A stretch of DNA of 26,938 nt from an uncultured Gemella sp. (GCF_900766305.1 NZ_CAAFUZ010000043.1:1-26938); one strand, 5' to 3'. Counted from the stretch's first letter, positions 1-7,887 are shown. The notes: a model not told the origin generated them from the sequence alone. Numbers and translations are program-made.

Positions 1-81
1 AAGAAGTGAGTCATAAGACGAAACTGATTGGATTGTGTCTACTGCTGAGGCTATGAGTTCTCATATGAACTTTGTCAAATT

Positions 82-118
82 TTAGGACTTTTGGGTCAAC
101 CCCTAGACTTTTTTTATA
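82..118 (+). terminator. weak possible terminator upstream of recD2
   Basis: A short inverted repeat (GGGT/ACCC, with outer TAGG/CCTA pairing possible) is followed by a run of seven T. It could end a transcript entering from the left edge. The stem is short and no gene is recognisable in bases 1-81, so this is a weak call. Confidence 0.25.
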
Positions 119-135
119 TATTATATTATTATTGT

Positions 136-158
136 TGTTATAAAGAAACTAGTAGGAG
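136..158 (+). promoter_or_regulatory. putative recD2 extended -10 and ribosome binding site
   Basis: TGTTATAAA at 136-144 fits an extended -10. No good -35 is visible. AGGAG at 154-158 sits six bases before the recD2 ATG and supports the start at 165. An alternative weak promoter is TAGACT (104-109), 17 bases, TATTAT (127-132). Confidence 0.35.
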
Positions 159-164
159 TTAACT

Positions 165-2501
165 ATGCAAACTGTAGAAGGTTATTTAAATAAAATCATT
201 TTCCACAATAAAGAAAATAATTATTATATTTTATCTATCTTTTTAAACGATAAATACGACTTTGTTGAAGGTGATTATCTTAGTGTTGTCGGTACTTTTA
301 ATGATTTTGAATTTATAGAAGATGATCTTTATTCATTCAAAGGAGAGATTGTTCAACATAGAAAATATGGAACTCAATTATCAGCAATCGTTGTAGAACC
401 AGTAATAGAAAAAGATAAAGAAGCTATTGTTTCTTATCTTTCAAGCTCAATATTCCAAGGGGTTGGGAGAAAAACAGCAGAATTAATTGTTGACACTTTA
501 GGAGTAGATGCTTTGGATAAGATCTACGAAGATAAAGACACTTTATTTAGTATAAAAGGTATACCTGAACAACGTAAAGATACAATATATGCTACAATTG
601 TTGCAAATAAACAAACACAAGATATAATCCTTAAACTAAACGAATATAATCTAAGCAATAATTTAATACTAAAAATATATAACTTCTATAAACATAACAC
701 ACTACGTACCATTACAGAAAATCCTTATTCTTTAATTAAAGATATTAAAGGAATCAACTTTAAAACCGTAGATAAAATAGCTGAAACTAACGAAATAGCT
801 GCAAATGATCGCGAAAGAATTCTATACGCCTTTATTTATACTATAAATTCATATTGTTTTTCAACGGGAAATACATATATTTCTAAAAACAACCTGCTTT
901 ACAATACGTTTAATATATTATACTCATCTCGAAATATAGCAGTCTCAAAAGAAGATATATTAAACTCTTATTCATATGCCTTAGATACTGGTAAACTAAT
1001 AGAAATTGAAGATAGAGTATTTTTACCAGAAATATACTACTCTGAATATTCTATTTACAGCGATATAACTCAAAGATTAGAACAGGAAAACACAATTGAA
1101 ATCAGCGATGGGTTGCTAGATAAGTATATAAATGAAGTTGAAGAGGAATTAGAAATCTCTTACGATATAGTACAAATAGCGGCGATAAAAAACTGTATAC
1201 GTAATAATTTTGCTATTCTTACCGGAGGACCTGGTACCGGAAAAACAACTATTATACTTGCTGTAATTAAAATATTCCAAAAAATAAAAAATTACAGTAT
1301 TCATGATTTACTTGATGAATCTAGAAGTATACTTACACTTTGCGCACCTACAGGAAAAGCTGCCAAAAGAATGTCAGAAAGCACTGGCTTTTATGCTTCA
1401 ACAATTCACAAAGCGATTGGTTGGAGTACAGAAGACGAGAATATGGAAGAATTCGTTAGTGAAAAACATATCAAATCAGAACTGGTTATAATAGATGAAT
1501 CAAGTATGATTGATATATTCTTAATGTATAATTTACTCAAAATAATTAATAAAGATGCTAAGATTATATTGGTTGGTGATAATGACCAACTTCCTTCTAT
1601 CGCTCCTGGTAATGTCCTAAATGATTTAATAAATTCCAAAGCGATTTCTACGGTAAAATTAAATAAAATTTTTAGACAAAGTGAACATTCAAGTATTATA
1701 AATATTTCACATTCAATAAAAAACAATATTCCATTCGATGTCTTAGAAAATTTCGATGATAAAGAATTTATCTCAGCGAATAAGAACGAAATGATAAATG
1801 TCATCTCAGCCATTTATGACGACTTAATAAAAGATTCTTCTAAAGAAAACATTCAGATATTAGCTCCTATCTATAAAGGCACAAGTGGTATCAACGAGAT
1901 AAATACGGCTATTCAATCAAGGTTTAACGATAATGAAGAACAAATAGAATATGGTGAATTAATATATAAAGTTAATGACCGAGTTATGCAGTTAGTGAAT
2001 AGACCTGAAGATAATATTTTCAACGGTGATATAGGATATATAGAAGAGATTTATAAAGAAGGAAATAAAGTAAAAATAGTAATAGACTATGATGGTAATT
2101 ATGTTACCTATGAAAAAACAGAGCTAAATCAAATTACCCTTTCTTATGCTTGTTCAATTCACAAAGCCCAAGGATCAGAATTTGAGAATGTAATTATTCC
2201 TTTTATTGATAACTACAATTTTATGTTAAATAAGAACCTGACATATACTGCAATAACACGTGCTAAGAAAAAATTAATACTTTGTGGTAGTTCTAATGTA
2301 TTTTACAAATCGATAGAACCAACAAATGTTGTAACTAGACAAACAGCACTAGAATGGTTCTTTACAACAGACAAAGAAGCGGAAATGCAAGAACTTGAAT
2401 TAGAAGATGAAATTAAAGAATATATATTGAATTTCCAAAATATCAATACAATCGATCCAATGATTGGAATGGGAGATATAAAACCTAGTGACTTTATCTA
2501 A
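165..2501 (+). CDS. recD2: RecD2 family 5'-3' DNA helicase (SF1B)
   Basis: This 778-residue protein matches the stand-alone RecD2 helicases of Firmicutes, which unwind DNA 5' to 3' and act in repair and recombination without RecBC. An N-terminal region of about 340 residues holds helix-hairpin-helix-like stretches (about 92-113 and 190-210). The motor follows: Walker A GGPGTGKTT at 354-362, Walker B IIDESSMID with D444-E445, the late helicase motif SIHKAQGSEF at 664-673, and TYTAITRAKK at 693-702 with the likely arginine finger R699. Length is normal for the family (about 750-800). The ATG at 165 is supported by AGGAG six bases upstream. The gene stands alone, ends at a strong terminator and faces the convergent lipoprotein gene. 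I saw no frameshift or lost motif. Identification is confident; the in vivo role is family knowledge. Confidence 0.95.
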   Translation: MQTVEGYLNKIIFHNKENNYYILSIFLNDKYDFVEGDYLSVVGTFNDFEFIEDDLYSFKGEIVQHRKYGTQLSAIVVEPVIEKDKEAIVSYLSSSIFQGVGRKTAELIVDTLGVDALDKIYEDKDTLFSIKGIPEQRKDTIYATIVANKQTQDIILKLNEYNLSNNLILKIYNFYKHNTLRTITENPYSLIKDIKGINFKTVDKIAETNEIAANDRERILYAFIYTINSYCFSTGNTYISKNNLLYNTFNILYSSRNIAVSKEDILNSYSYALDTGKLIEIEDRVFLPEIYYSEYSIYSDITQRLEQENTIEISDGLLDKYINEVEEELEISYDIVQIAAIKNCIRNNFAILTGGPGTGKTTIILAVIKIFQKIKNYSIHDLLDESRSILTLCAPTGKAAKRMSESTGFYASTIHKAIGWSTEDENMEEFVSEKHIKSELVIIDESSMIDIFLMYNLLKIINKDAKIILVGDNDQLPSIAPGNVLNDLINSKAISTVKLNKIFRQSEHSSIINISHSIKNNIPFDVLENFDDKEFISANKNEMINVISAIYDDLIKDSSKENIQILAPIYKGTSGINEINTAIQSRFNDNEEQIEYGELIYKVNDRVMQLVNRPEDNIFNGDIGYIEEIYKEGNKVKIVIDYDGNYVTYEKTELNQITLSYACSIHKAQGSEFENVIIPFIDNYNFMLNKNLTYTAITRAKKKLILCGSSNVFYKSIEPTNVVTRQTALEWFFTTDKEAEMQELELEDEIKEYILNFQNINTIDPMIGMGDIKPSDFI

Positions 2502-2512
2502 GTCAAATAACA

Positions 2513-2558
2513 AAACCTAGATGTAGCTAAAAAACTACTTCTAGGTTTCCTTTTTTTA
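2513..2558 (+). terminator. terminator of recD2
   Basis: Arms AAACCTAGA and TCTAGGTTT extend past one T-T mismatch by GTAG/CTAC around an A-rich loop. CC and seven T follow. The stem also lies after the convergent lipoprotein gene, but the minus-side T run is poor, so it works best for the plus strand. Confidence 0.85.
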
Positions 2559-3317
2559 TTACATTGCTGCTAAATCGCGAGCTATCTTATCAATATCATT
2601 GATAGTTAAGAAAGCCGCATCTATTGCAGTACCTTTTTTACTTTCTACTGAAGTATTCACAGCAGCGACTACATTTTTAGTTAAAGTTTCTAAACGTTGG
2701 ACTTTTTGCTTAACTTCTTCTAATTTTCCATATTCAATATTATCAGCAGATAATGATTTTAATGTTAACATAGAAGTATTTACCTTCTCAGATACCTCTT
2801 TAAACTTATCTACTTTATCACCTAAAGAACGCCCCTTATCAAGATCAGTCTGAATAGTTCCTGCTAATTCATCAAATCTGATTAATTCTTTAGAAAATTC
2901 ATCTAATTTATTTTTCATGTAATCTTTTGAATATTTTTTATTAGTAATTTCATAGTTTTTATTACTACTATCTTTAACACTAAATGTAACAGTATTATTA
3001 TTTTTAGTAACAATAGCTACGTTAAAGTCTTTATTATTAAACTCGTTTGAGTTAATACCATCAACGTTGATCGTTTTACCGTTAAAACTATTTAATTTTA
3101 ACGATTTTAAAAGCGTGTCAAAACCTTCTTTACTTATTACTTCATCATTTGTTGAAATAACTAGTTTATTGTCTTTTTTGTTAAATTCCGTTTTTTCTAG
3201 CTGGCTTATTGAAACAGAATTAGTAAGGTTTTGTAATTGTTCAGTAGAAATATCTCCTTTAGAACTACAACCTTGCAAAATTAGCAAGGTTGTTAGTAAT
3301 ATTATCAGCTTCTTCAT
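2559..3317 (-). CDS. predicted lipoprotein, unknown function
   Basis: This 252-residue protein has a lipoprotein signal: a KK start, a hydrophobic core, and the lipobox LQGC at 14-17 with C17 as the lipidated residue. It should sit on the outer face of the membrane. The mature part is Lys/Asp/Asn rich. Residues about 125-225 are helical and probably coiled coil. I recognise no catalytic motif. The general look recalls YkyA-type cell-wall lipoproteins, but this is not a firm match. The start codon lies only six bases after the gpmA stop, and no Shine-Dalgarno sequence precedes it (upstream bases are TTATTCTAATAAGTA), so translation probably depends on ribosomes finishing gpmA. The gene ends against the recD2 terminator. 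Confidence 0.8.
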   Translation of the reverse strand: MKKLIILLTTLLILQGCSSKGDISTEQLQNLTNSVSISQLEKTEFNKKDNKLVISTNDEVISKEGFDTLLKSLKLNSFNGKTINVDGINSNEFNNKDFNVAIVTKNNNTVTFSVKDSSNKNYEITNKKYSKDYMKNKLDEFSKELIRFDELAGTIQTDLDKGRSLGDKVDKFKEVSEKVNTSMLTLKSLSADNIEYGKLEEVKQKVQRLETLTKNVVAAVNTSVESKKGTAIDAAFLTINDIDKIARDLAAM

Positions 3318-3323
3318 TACTTA

Positions 3324-4010
3324 TTAGAATAATTCTGGTGCTGAGATAATGTTTAAGTTTTCGTCGATTTCAAATACTAATGGAGTACCAGTTGGTAAGT
3401 TAAGATCTAAGATTTGTTCATCTGAGATGTTTAATAAGTATTTGATTAACGCTCTTAAACTGTTACCGTGAGCAGAGATAAGTACGTTTTTACCAGCTTT
3501 AATTTGTTTAGAAATATCGCTTTCCCAGTAAGGTAATACACGATCAATAGTAAGTTTTAAGCTTTCTCCTGTTGGAATTTCTCCTTCTGGAATTTCTTTA
3601 TATCTATCGATGTTTCCTGGGTACATGTCACTAGATTTATCTAATGCAGGTGGAGCTACATCAAAGCTTCTTCTCCAGATGTGAACTTGTTCATCACCGT
3701 ATTTTTCAGCAGTTTCAGCTTTATTAAGACCTTGTAAAGCTCCATAGTGTCTTTCATTTAATCTCCAGCTTTTGTGCACTGGAATCCATAATAAATCTAA
3801 TTCTTCTAAGAATAGGTTTAAAGTTTTAATAGCACGTTTTTGGTATGAAGTGTAAGCTACATCAAAAGTAAGACCTAATTCTTTAAGAGTTTGTCCACCT
3901 TTAATAGCTTCTTGTCTACCTTTATCAGTGATGTCTACATCAACCCATCCTGTAAATCTGTTTTCAAGATTCCATTGGCTTTCACCATGTCTAGTTAATA
4001 CTAATTTCAT
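3324..4010 (-). CDS. gpmA: 2,3-bisphosphoglycerate-dependent phosphoglycerate mutase
   Basis: This enzyme interconverts 3- and 2-phosphoglycerate in glycolysis through a phosphohistidine. At 228 residues it has the normal GpmA length. The signature [10 protein letters not shown] at 5-14 gives the phosphorylated H8 (RHGE at 7-10), RLNERHYG at 83-90 gives the acid/base E86, and [11 protein letters not shown] at 179-189 gives the second histidine H181. A good AGGAGG site precedes the ATG. The only good -10 upstream is TATAAT on the minus strand (4046-4051), with a weak -35. Three AACGTT boxes lie further upstream (4103-4142), and the first is part of a partial CcpA-site match, so carbon control is possible but unproven. 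The lipoprotein gene follows six bases after the stop and is likely cotranscribed. Confidence 0.97.
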   Translation of the reverse strand: MKLVLTRHGESQWNLENRFTGWVDVDITDKGRQEAIKGGQTLKELGLTFDVAYTSYQKRAIKTLNLFLEELDLLWIPVHKSWRLNERHYGALQGLNKAETAEKYGDEQVHIWRRSFDVAPPALDKSSDMYPGNIDRYKEIPEGEIPTGESLKLTIDRVLPYWESDISKQIKAGKNVLISAHGNSLRALIKYLLNISDEQILDLNLPTGTPLVFEIDENLNIISAPELF

Positions 4011-4045
4011 TTAAGAAATCCTCCTAGTTTTGTTATTATATTTTT

Positions 4046-4051
4046 ATTATA
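4046..4051 (-). promoter_or_regulatory. gpmA -10 box
   Basis: TATAAT on the minus strand, 36 bases before the gpmA ATG. No good -35 stands 17 bases upstream, which would fit a promoter that needs an activator. Confidence 0.45.
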
Positions 4052-4098
4052 CAATATTTTCTAGTATTAGTACATAGTTTTTATGATAATTTCATCTA

Positions 4099-4142
4099 TG
4101 AAAACGTTGCATCAACGTTGTTATATTTAATTAAACAACGTT
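4099..4142. promoter_or_regulatory. triple AACGTT cluster upstream of gpmA
   Basis: AACGTT occurs at 4103-4108, 4114-4119 and 4137-4142. The starts are 11 and 23 bases apart, close to one and two helical turns. The first two form the inverted repeat AACGTTG-N4-CAACGTT. The stretch from 4099 (TGAAAACGTTGCAT) partly matches the CcpA cre consensus. The cluster lies about 50-95 bases upstream of the gpmA -10. Confidence 0.4.
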
Positions 4143-4174
4143 TATACTTTGCTGATATATATAAGATAAAAAAA

Positions 4175-4212
4175 ATAAGATTAGATCATTATTATAGTTC
4201 ATCTAATCTTAT
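4175..4212 (-). terminator. terminator of the 37-residue peptide gene
   Basis: Perfect 12-bp stem, ATAAGATTAGAT (4175-4186) and ATCTAATCTTAT (4201-4212), with a 14-base loop. On the minus strand it is followed by eight T. It can only serve a transcript coming from 4267-4450, and so supports a real gene there. Confidence 0.9.
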
Positions 4213-4266
4213 AATAGTAAATAATATTTTCTCGTCATAATAACTTCATTGAATTAATAAAATATA

Positions 4267-4380
4267 CTAATACACTTTACGATTCAATTTCCCCCTTTTT
4301 ACAATCTTTAATTTATTAGTTTCAAAAAATGTAAAAACTTTTGCTAATAATACAAGTATAATTATCCAATATATAAACAT
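4267..4380 (-). CDS. 37-residue single-span membrane peptide divergent from the repressor
   Basis: This short gene encodes 37 residues: one hydrophobic helix at about 2-19 (MFIYWIIILVLLAKVFTFF), one acidic residue, then a basic tail with K24, K26, K29, R30, K32, R35 and K36. Several features argue that it is real. AGAAGG lies eight bases before the ATG. A well-spaced promoter (TTGATT-17-TATTAT with extended TGT) lies upstream, and a perfect stem with a T run lies 55 bases after the stop. It is transcribed divergently from a LexA/CI-like repressor, and the two promoters are near mirror images. The size and layout recall LexA-controlled TisB and the yneA/sosA genes beside lexA, which respectively permeabilise membranes and block division. 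No sequence family is recognised, so function is inferred from context only. It could also be a type I toxin, but no antisense RNA promoter was found. Confidence 0.7.
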   Translation of the reverse strand: MFIYWIIILVLLAKVFTFFETNKLKIVKRGKLNRKVY

Positions 4381-4433
4381 AAAATTAACCTTCTTTCTTT
4401 TATACGTAAAACTTAATTTCTTATCGTACTTAT

Positions 4434-4462
4434 ATAATAACATACGGAAAACCGAAAATCAA
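4434..4462 (-). promoter_or_regulatory. promoter of the 37-residue peptide with operator in the spacer
   Basis: On the minus strand, TTGATT (4462-4457), 17 bases, then TATTAT (4439-4434) preceded by TGT, an extended -10. The spacer holds CGG-AAAA-CCG within the plus-strand string ATACGGAAAACCG (4442-4454). A repressor bound there would block RNA polymerase. Confidence 0.7.
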
Positions 4463-4510
4463 GTAAAAAATTCATATTTCTTAATTTTTTTTATAAAGTT
4501 ACTTGATTTT
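4455..4510. repeat. 12-bp perfect inverted repeat joining the divergent promoters
   Basis: AAAATCAAGTAA (4455-4466) and TTACTTGATTTT (4499-4510) are exact inverted copies 32 bases apart. Each copy contains the TTGATT -35 box of one of the two divergent promoters, giving the intergenic region near dyad symmetry. Confidence 0.85.
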
Positions 4511-4531
4511 ATATACGGTTTACTTTATAAT
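4503..4531 (+). promoter_or_regulatory. promoter of the repressor gene with operator in the spacer
   Basis: TTGATT (4503-4508), 17 bases, TATAAT (4526-4531). The spacer contains ATACGGTTTAC (4513-4523), which matches the ATACGGAAAAC at 4442-4452 in the opposite promoter. Autoregulation is likely. Confidence 0.75.
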
Positions 4532-4566
4532 TTATATATAGACAAAAATTAGATTGGAAAAATATT

Positions 4567-5199
4567 ATGACTACAACATTTAGTATTAGATTTAAAAAGT
4601 GTTTAAAAGAAAAGAATATAAAACAAGCTGAACTTGCTCGTTGTACTAATATTACACCCTCATCTATTAGTGATTGGTCAAAAGGGAAATATACACCAAA
4701 AAGGGATAAACTTCAAATAATCGCTGAATTTTTATCGGTTAATCCAGATTGGCTTGTAGGTGATTGTGATACTATGGAAATCAACAATAACGATGGCAAA
4801 GTATCATCAGCACAAGATTTTTCTGATGATGTATCCAAATTACCAATATTAGGCACAATTTGCGCAGGAGATGGAGTGTATATTGAAGAAGAATATGATG
4901 AGCATATTTTCATCGATCAAGGTATGCGAGCTGATTTCGCATTACGTGTCAAGGGAGATAGTATGATTGAAGCTGGAATTTTTGATGGAGATTTAGTATT
5001 TATCCGTCAACAAAGTTCAGTCAGAAACGGAAAAATTGCAGCAGTTCGTTTAACTGATTGGAACGAAGCTTCTTTAAAGAAAATATTCGTTAAAAACGAC
5101 AATGTTATTCTTTATCCTTGTAATCCTGATTACGAACCTATCGTTACACGTAACGTGGAAATAATCGGAGAATGCGTTGGAGTATATAGGGAACTGTAA
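4567..5199 (+). CDS. XRE/S24 self-cleaving repressor (LexA/CI/HdiR-like)
   Basis: This 210-residue transcription repressor has an N-terminal XRE helix-turn-helix (about 7-65, with helix pair AELARCTNITPSSISDW at 21-37) and a C-terminal S24 peptidase domain (about 92-210). The autoproteolysis parts are all present: the A100-G101 cleavage bond in GTICAGDG, the serine nucleophile S132 in KGDSMIEAG, and the lysine K171 in EASLKKIF. The family is cut when RecA filaments form on damaged DNA, which relieves repression. The layout resembles HdiR of Lactococcus and phage CI rather than LexA, whose DNA-binding domain is a winged helix. The ATG at 4567 has only a weak GGA site. The gene faces away from a 37-residue membrane peptide gene, and its own promoter carries a matching putative operator. 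It may be the organism's SOS regulator or a domesticated phage repressor; no other phage gene lies nearby. Confidence 0.9.
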   Translation: MTTTFSIRFKKCLKEKNIKQAELARCTNITPSSISDWSKGKYTPKRDKLQIIAEFLSVNPDWLVGDCDTMEINNNDGKVSSAQDFSDDVSKLPILGTICAGDGVYIEEEYDEHIFIDQGMRADFALRVKGDSMIEAGIFDGDLVFIRQQSSVRNGKIAAVRLTDWNEASLKKIFVKNDNVILYPCNPDYEPIVTRNVEIIGECVGVYREL

Positions 5200-5229
5200 T
5201 TTTTGATTTTAAACAGATTATCACACGAC

Positions 5230-5287
5230 AAAAAGACGAAAGTTAATTAACTTAGATATTTTTCTAAGTCACACCCTCGTCTTTTTT
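5230..5287. terminator. bidirectional terminator between the repressor and prmC
   Basis: Outer arms AAAAAGACGA (5230-5239) and TCGTCTTTTT (5277-5286) enclose a second hairpin, ACTTAGA/TCTAAGT. T runs on both strands let it end the plus-strand repressor gene and the minus-strand prfA-prmC operon. The prmC stop codon overlaps its edge. Confidence 0.85.
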
Positions 5288-6128
5288 ATTTTTCTACTAA
5301 AAATGCCATTCTATCCCGGCCATTTATATCTTTATAAACTTCAGCAGAATATCCATTCATATCTGCTAATTTTATTATCTTATCTTTTTGATCATATCCT
5401 ATTTCAAAAAATATAACTCCATTGTCATTTAAATAACTACTCGCCTTTTCAACGATATTACGATAGAAGTACATACCTTCTTCTTCAGCAAATAAAGCTA
5501 GATGCGGATCATATTTTAGCACATTATCCTGAATTGTAACCTCATCCTTACGGTCTATATACGGAGGATTTGAAACAATAATATCAAATTTTTCATCAAT
5601 ATTATCAAAAATATCAGATTGTATAAATTTAATAGTAGCATCATGGAACTGTGCATTTTCTTTTGCAACTTTTATAGCTTCTTCACTTATATCACTAGCC
5701 ACGACATCAATTAAAAGTTGATCTAGTTCTTTTTTTAATGTAATAGCTATTATCCCACTTCCTGTACATAAATCTAGAATTTTTAAATTATTTTTCTTAG
5801 TTGCCTTTACATATTCAACTACTTTATAAATAAGCTCCTCAGTCTCCATCCTTGGTGAAAGTACATCTTTAGTAACTTTAAATTTTCTATCATAAAAATA
5901 TTCAAATCCTACTAGATGACTTAATGGAACATCTTCTCTAATATGTTTTTCAATTAACGAAAAATATTTTTCTTCAATCTCTTTAGATAATTGCTCTGAA
6001 AGTTTATTCGAGAATAACTGTGAACTTTCGTCTAGCATATACATTAGTAAAAATCTTGCTAAAGATTCTTCTTTTCCTTGTCTTCTTAAAAGAAGACAAG
6101 CTTTTGTTATAGCTTGCCTTCTGTTCAT
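5286..6128 (-). CDS. prmC: peptide chain release factor N5-glutamine methyltransferase
   Basis: PrmC methylates the glutamine of the GGQ motif in RF1 and RF2, improving peptide release. The 280-residue protein has a helical N-terminal substrate-binding domain (about 1-85), the SPRMETEELI segment at 91-100, the SAM-binding motif LDLCTGSGIIAI at 118-129, and the catalytic NPPY at 187-190 that holds the target glutamine. Its ATG shares one base with the prfA stop (TAATG), so it is translationally coupled to its own substrate gene, a widely conserved arrangement. No oddities were seen. Confidence 0.97.
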   Translation of the reverse strand: MNRRQAITKACLLLRRQGKEESLARFLLMYMLDESSQLFSNKLSEQLSKEIEEKYFSLIEKHIREDVPLSHLVGFEYFYDRKFKVTKDVLSPRMETEELIYKVVEYVKATKKNNLKILDLCTGSGIIAITLKKELDQLLIDVVASDISEEAIKVAKENAQFHDATIKFIQSDIFDNIDEKFDIIVSNPPYIDRKDEVTIQDNVLKYDPHLALFAEEEGMYFYRNIVEKASSYLNDNGVIFFEIGYDQKDKIIKLADMNGYSAEVYKDINGRDRMAFLVEK

Positions 6129-7216
6129 TATAGTTCTTCACCTTTATTAAGTTCTGCCATTTTTTCAGCTTGTTCAGCAATACGAAGCGCTTCTAGAACT
6201 TCATCAAGTTTACCTTCCATAATTTGGTCTAATTTTTGAATAGTTAAACCAATTCTGTGGTCAGTAACACGGTTTTGAGGATAGTTATATGTTCTAATAC
6301 GTTCAGAACGGTCCCCTGTTCCAACTTTAGATTTACGTTCAGCATCGAACTTAGCCTGCTCTTCTTGTTGATATTTATCATATACACGAGCACGTAAAAC
6401 TTTCATAGCTTTCTCTTTATTCTTAATCTGAGAACGTTCATCCTGCATAGATACTACAACTCCTGTAGGAATGTGAGTTAAACGTACAGCTGACATAGTT
6501 GTATTTACCGATTGACCTCCAGCACCACTAGATGCGAAAGTATCTACACGGATATCATTTTCATTAATATCGATTTCAATCTCTTCAGCTTCTGGTAGTA
6601 CTACTACTGTTGCAGTAGATGTGTGAATACGTCCACTTGATTCTGTTGTAGGGACACGTTGAACACGGTGTGCTCCACTTTCGAATTTCATCTTAGAGTA
6701 AACATCTTCACCAGAAATAATAAAGATTGCTTCTTTAATACCACCAATTCCAGTTTCAGAACGTTCTAGTACATCAACTTTCCATCCTTGAGATTCAGCA
6801 AATCTAGTGTACATACGTAATAAATCACCTGCGAATAATTGTGCTTCATCCCCACCAGCTGCTCCACGAACCTCAACAACAACGTTTTTACCATCGTTAG
6901 GATCTTTTGGTAATAATAGAATTTTTAATTCTTCTTCCATAGGTGCAAGAGTTGGTTCTAATTCCTTAATCTCTTCTTGCATCATTTCTTTCATTTCTTT
7001 ATCTTCTTCAATTTCAAGAAGTTCTTTTGTATCTTTAATTTGTTGAACTATATCTTTATATTCTCTAAATACAGCTACTGTTTTTTCAATAGAGCGTTGT
7101 TCTTTTGAATATTCCATAAGTTTTTTCGTATCACTTACAACATCTGGATCACTAAGTAATTCGTTTAACTTTTCATAACGCTCTTCAACTATCTCAAGTT
7201 GTCCAAAAATTTCCAT
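6128..7216 (-). CDS. prfA: peptide chain release factor 1
   Basis: RF1 reads UAA and UAG stop codons and triggers release of the finished peptide. The 362-residue sequence has a coiled N-terminal domain (about 1-105), the codon-recognition PxT motif as PTT at 189-191 inside [10 protein letters not shown], and the catalytic GGQ at 233-235 ([12 protein letters not shown]). RF1 rather than RF2 is indicated by the PxT motif, the lack of a programmed frameshift, and the neighbouring prmC. AGGAGG stands just upstream of the ATG. The gene lies 14 bases after tdk and overlaps prmC by one base, so the three are one operon, as in Bacillus. Confidence 0.98.
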   Translation of the reverse strand: MEIFGQLEIVEERYEKLNELLSDPDVVSDTKKLMEYSKEQRSIEKTVAVFREYKDIVQQIKDTKELLEIEEDKEMKEMMQEEIKELEPTLAPMEEELKILLLPKDPNDGKNVVVEVRGAAGGDEAQLFAGDLLRMYTRFAESQGWKVDVLERSETGIGGIKEAIFIISGEDVYSKMKFESGAHRVQRVPTTESSGRIHTSTATVVVLPEAEEIEIDINENDIRVDTFASSGAGGQSVNTTMSAVRLTHIPTGVVVSMQDERSQIKNKEKAMKVLRARVYDKYQQEEQAKFDAERKSKVGTGDRSERIRTYNYPQNRVTDHRIGLTIQKLDQIMEGKLDEVLEALRIAEQAEKMAELNKGEEL

Positions 7217-7230
7217 TTCTTCCTCCTAAT

Positions 7231-7809
7231 TTATCTTTTAATTTCGTGACAATGACGACATCTAGCTTCATATGATTCACTCGCTCCAATAACTACTATC
7301 GGATCATCATACTTAGCAGGTTCACCATTAATCAATCTTTGACTACGGCTTGCTTCTTTTCCACATTTATTACATACTGCATGAAGCTTAGTTACCATTT
7401 CACTAATAGCCATAATCTCAGGCATAGGATGAAATGGCTCAGCTTTGAAATCCATATCTAAACCTGCAACAATAACACGAACTCCATCATCCGCAAGTCT
7501 ATTTATAACTTCAACAATTTTTTCATCAAAAAACTGCACTTCGTCAATTCCTATGATATCATATTTTTTATCATTTATATAGTCATAAATCTGCTCTGCT
7601 TTATCAATATTTACAGATTCGTAACTATTTCCATTATGTGTAGAGACTTTATTCTCTTCGTATCTATTATCTATAGACGGTTTGAATAGAAGAACATTTT
7701 GTTTAGCAATTACTCCACGTTTTATACGTCTTAGCAGTTCTTCTGATTTACCAGAGAACATACTACCGCAAATACATTCTATCCATCCGAATTTTCTATT
7801 TTCTATCAT
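7231..7809 (-). CDS. tdk: thymidine kinase
   Basis: Type II thymidine kinase makes dTMP from thymidine and ATP in the salvage pathway. With the start chosen here it has 192 residues. The P-loop is GSMFSGKS at 15-22, the catalytic base lies in GIDEVQFF (E90), and the structural zinc is held by C146/C149 and C184/C187. An in-frame TTG 30 bases further upstream would give a longer protein, but that codon overlaps the promoter -10 TATAAT. The ATG at 7809 is preceded by GAGGGG eight bases upstream and gives the normal family N-terminus (a [18 protein letters not shown] opening). It is first in the tdk-prfA-prmC operon. Confidence 0.95.
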   Translation of the reverse strand: MIENRKFGWIECICGSMFSGKSEELLRRIKRGVIAKQNVLLFKPSIDNRYEENKVSTHNGNSYESVNIDKAEQIYDYINDKKYDIIGIDEVQFFDEKIVEVINRLADDGVRVIVAGLDMDFKAEPFHPMPEIMAISEMVTKLHAVCNKCGKEASRSQRLINGEPAKYDDPIVVIGASESYEARCRHCHEIKR

Positions 7810-7830
7810 TATTAATCCCCTCGGGCTTAT

Positions 7831-7836
7831 ATTATA
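7831..7836 (-). promoter_or_regulatory. tdk operon -10 box
   Basis: Minus-strand TATAAT, 22 bases before the tdk ATG. The region 17 bases further upstream runs into the rpmE2 terminator, and no strong -35 is present, so transcription may also come from read-through of rpmE2. Confidence 0.45.
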
Positions 7837-7853
7837 CAATTACTAATAGAATA

Positions 7854-7887
7854 AAAACAGACAATCCAATAAAGAAATGTCTGTTTT
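7854..7887 (-). terminator. terminator between rpmE2 and tdk
   Basis: Perfect 10-bp stem AAAACAGACA/TGTCTGTTTT with a 14-base loop and a T run on the minus strand, seven bases after the rpmE2 stop. It separates rpmE2 from tdk, possibly incompletely. Confidence 0.85.

Noticed and set aside
3..18. Third copy of the GTGACTCAA hairpin repeat at the left edge (AGAAGTGAGTCATAAG)
   Set aside because: Similarity is limited to about ten bases and no pairing arm follows; probably chance.
1..81. Short open stretch at the left edge (frame 3, ending TGA at 54-56) as the tail of a gene
   Set aside because: Only 18 codons, no recognisable motif, and the other frames contain stops; it cannot be supported as coding or assigned to a transposase.
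1406..1813. Long minus-strand open frame inside recD2, and similar shadow frames in lon, clpX and others
   Set aside because: They lie antisense to well-conserved coding regions, have no ribosome sites, and their products resemble no family.
4267..4450. Type I toxin-antitoxin locus with an antisense RNA opposite the 37-residue gene
   Set aside because: A TATAAT exists on the plus strand at 4357-4362, but without a usable -35 or extended -10, and no plus-strand terminator follows. It is not supported as an RNA gene.
4434..4566. Bacillus-type SOS box or a phage region around the S24 repressor
   Set aside because: No CGAAC-N4-GTTCG was seen, and no integrase, excisionase or structural phage genes flank the repressor; neighbours are housekeeping genes.
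7810..7839. Longer thymidine kinase starting at TTG (7839)
   Set aside because: The codon overlaps the TATAAT promoter box, has no ribosome site, and adds residues absent from the family; the ATG at 7809 has GAGGGG upstream.
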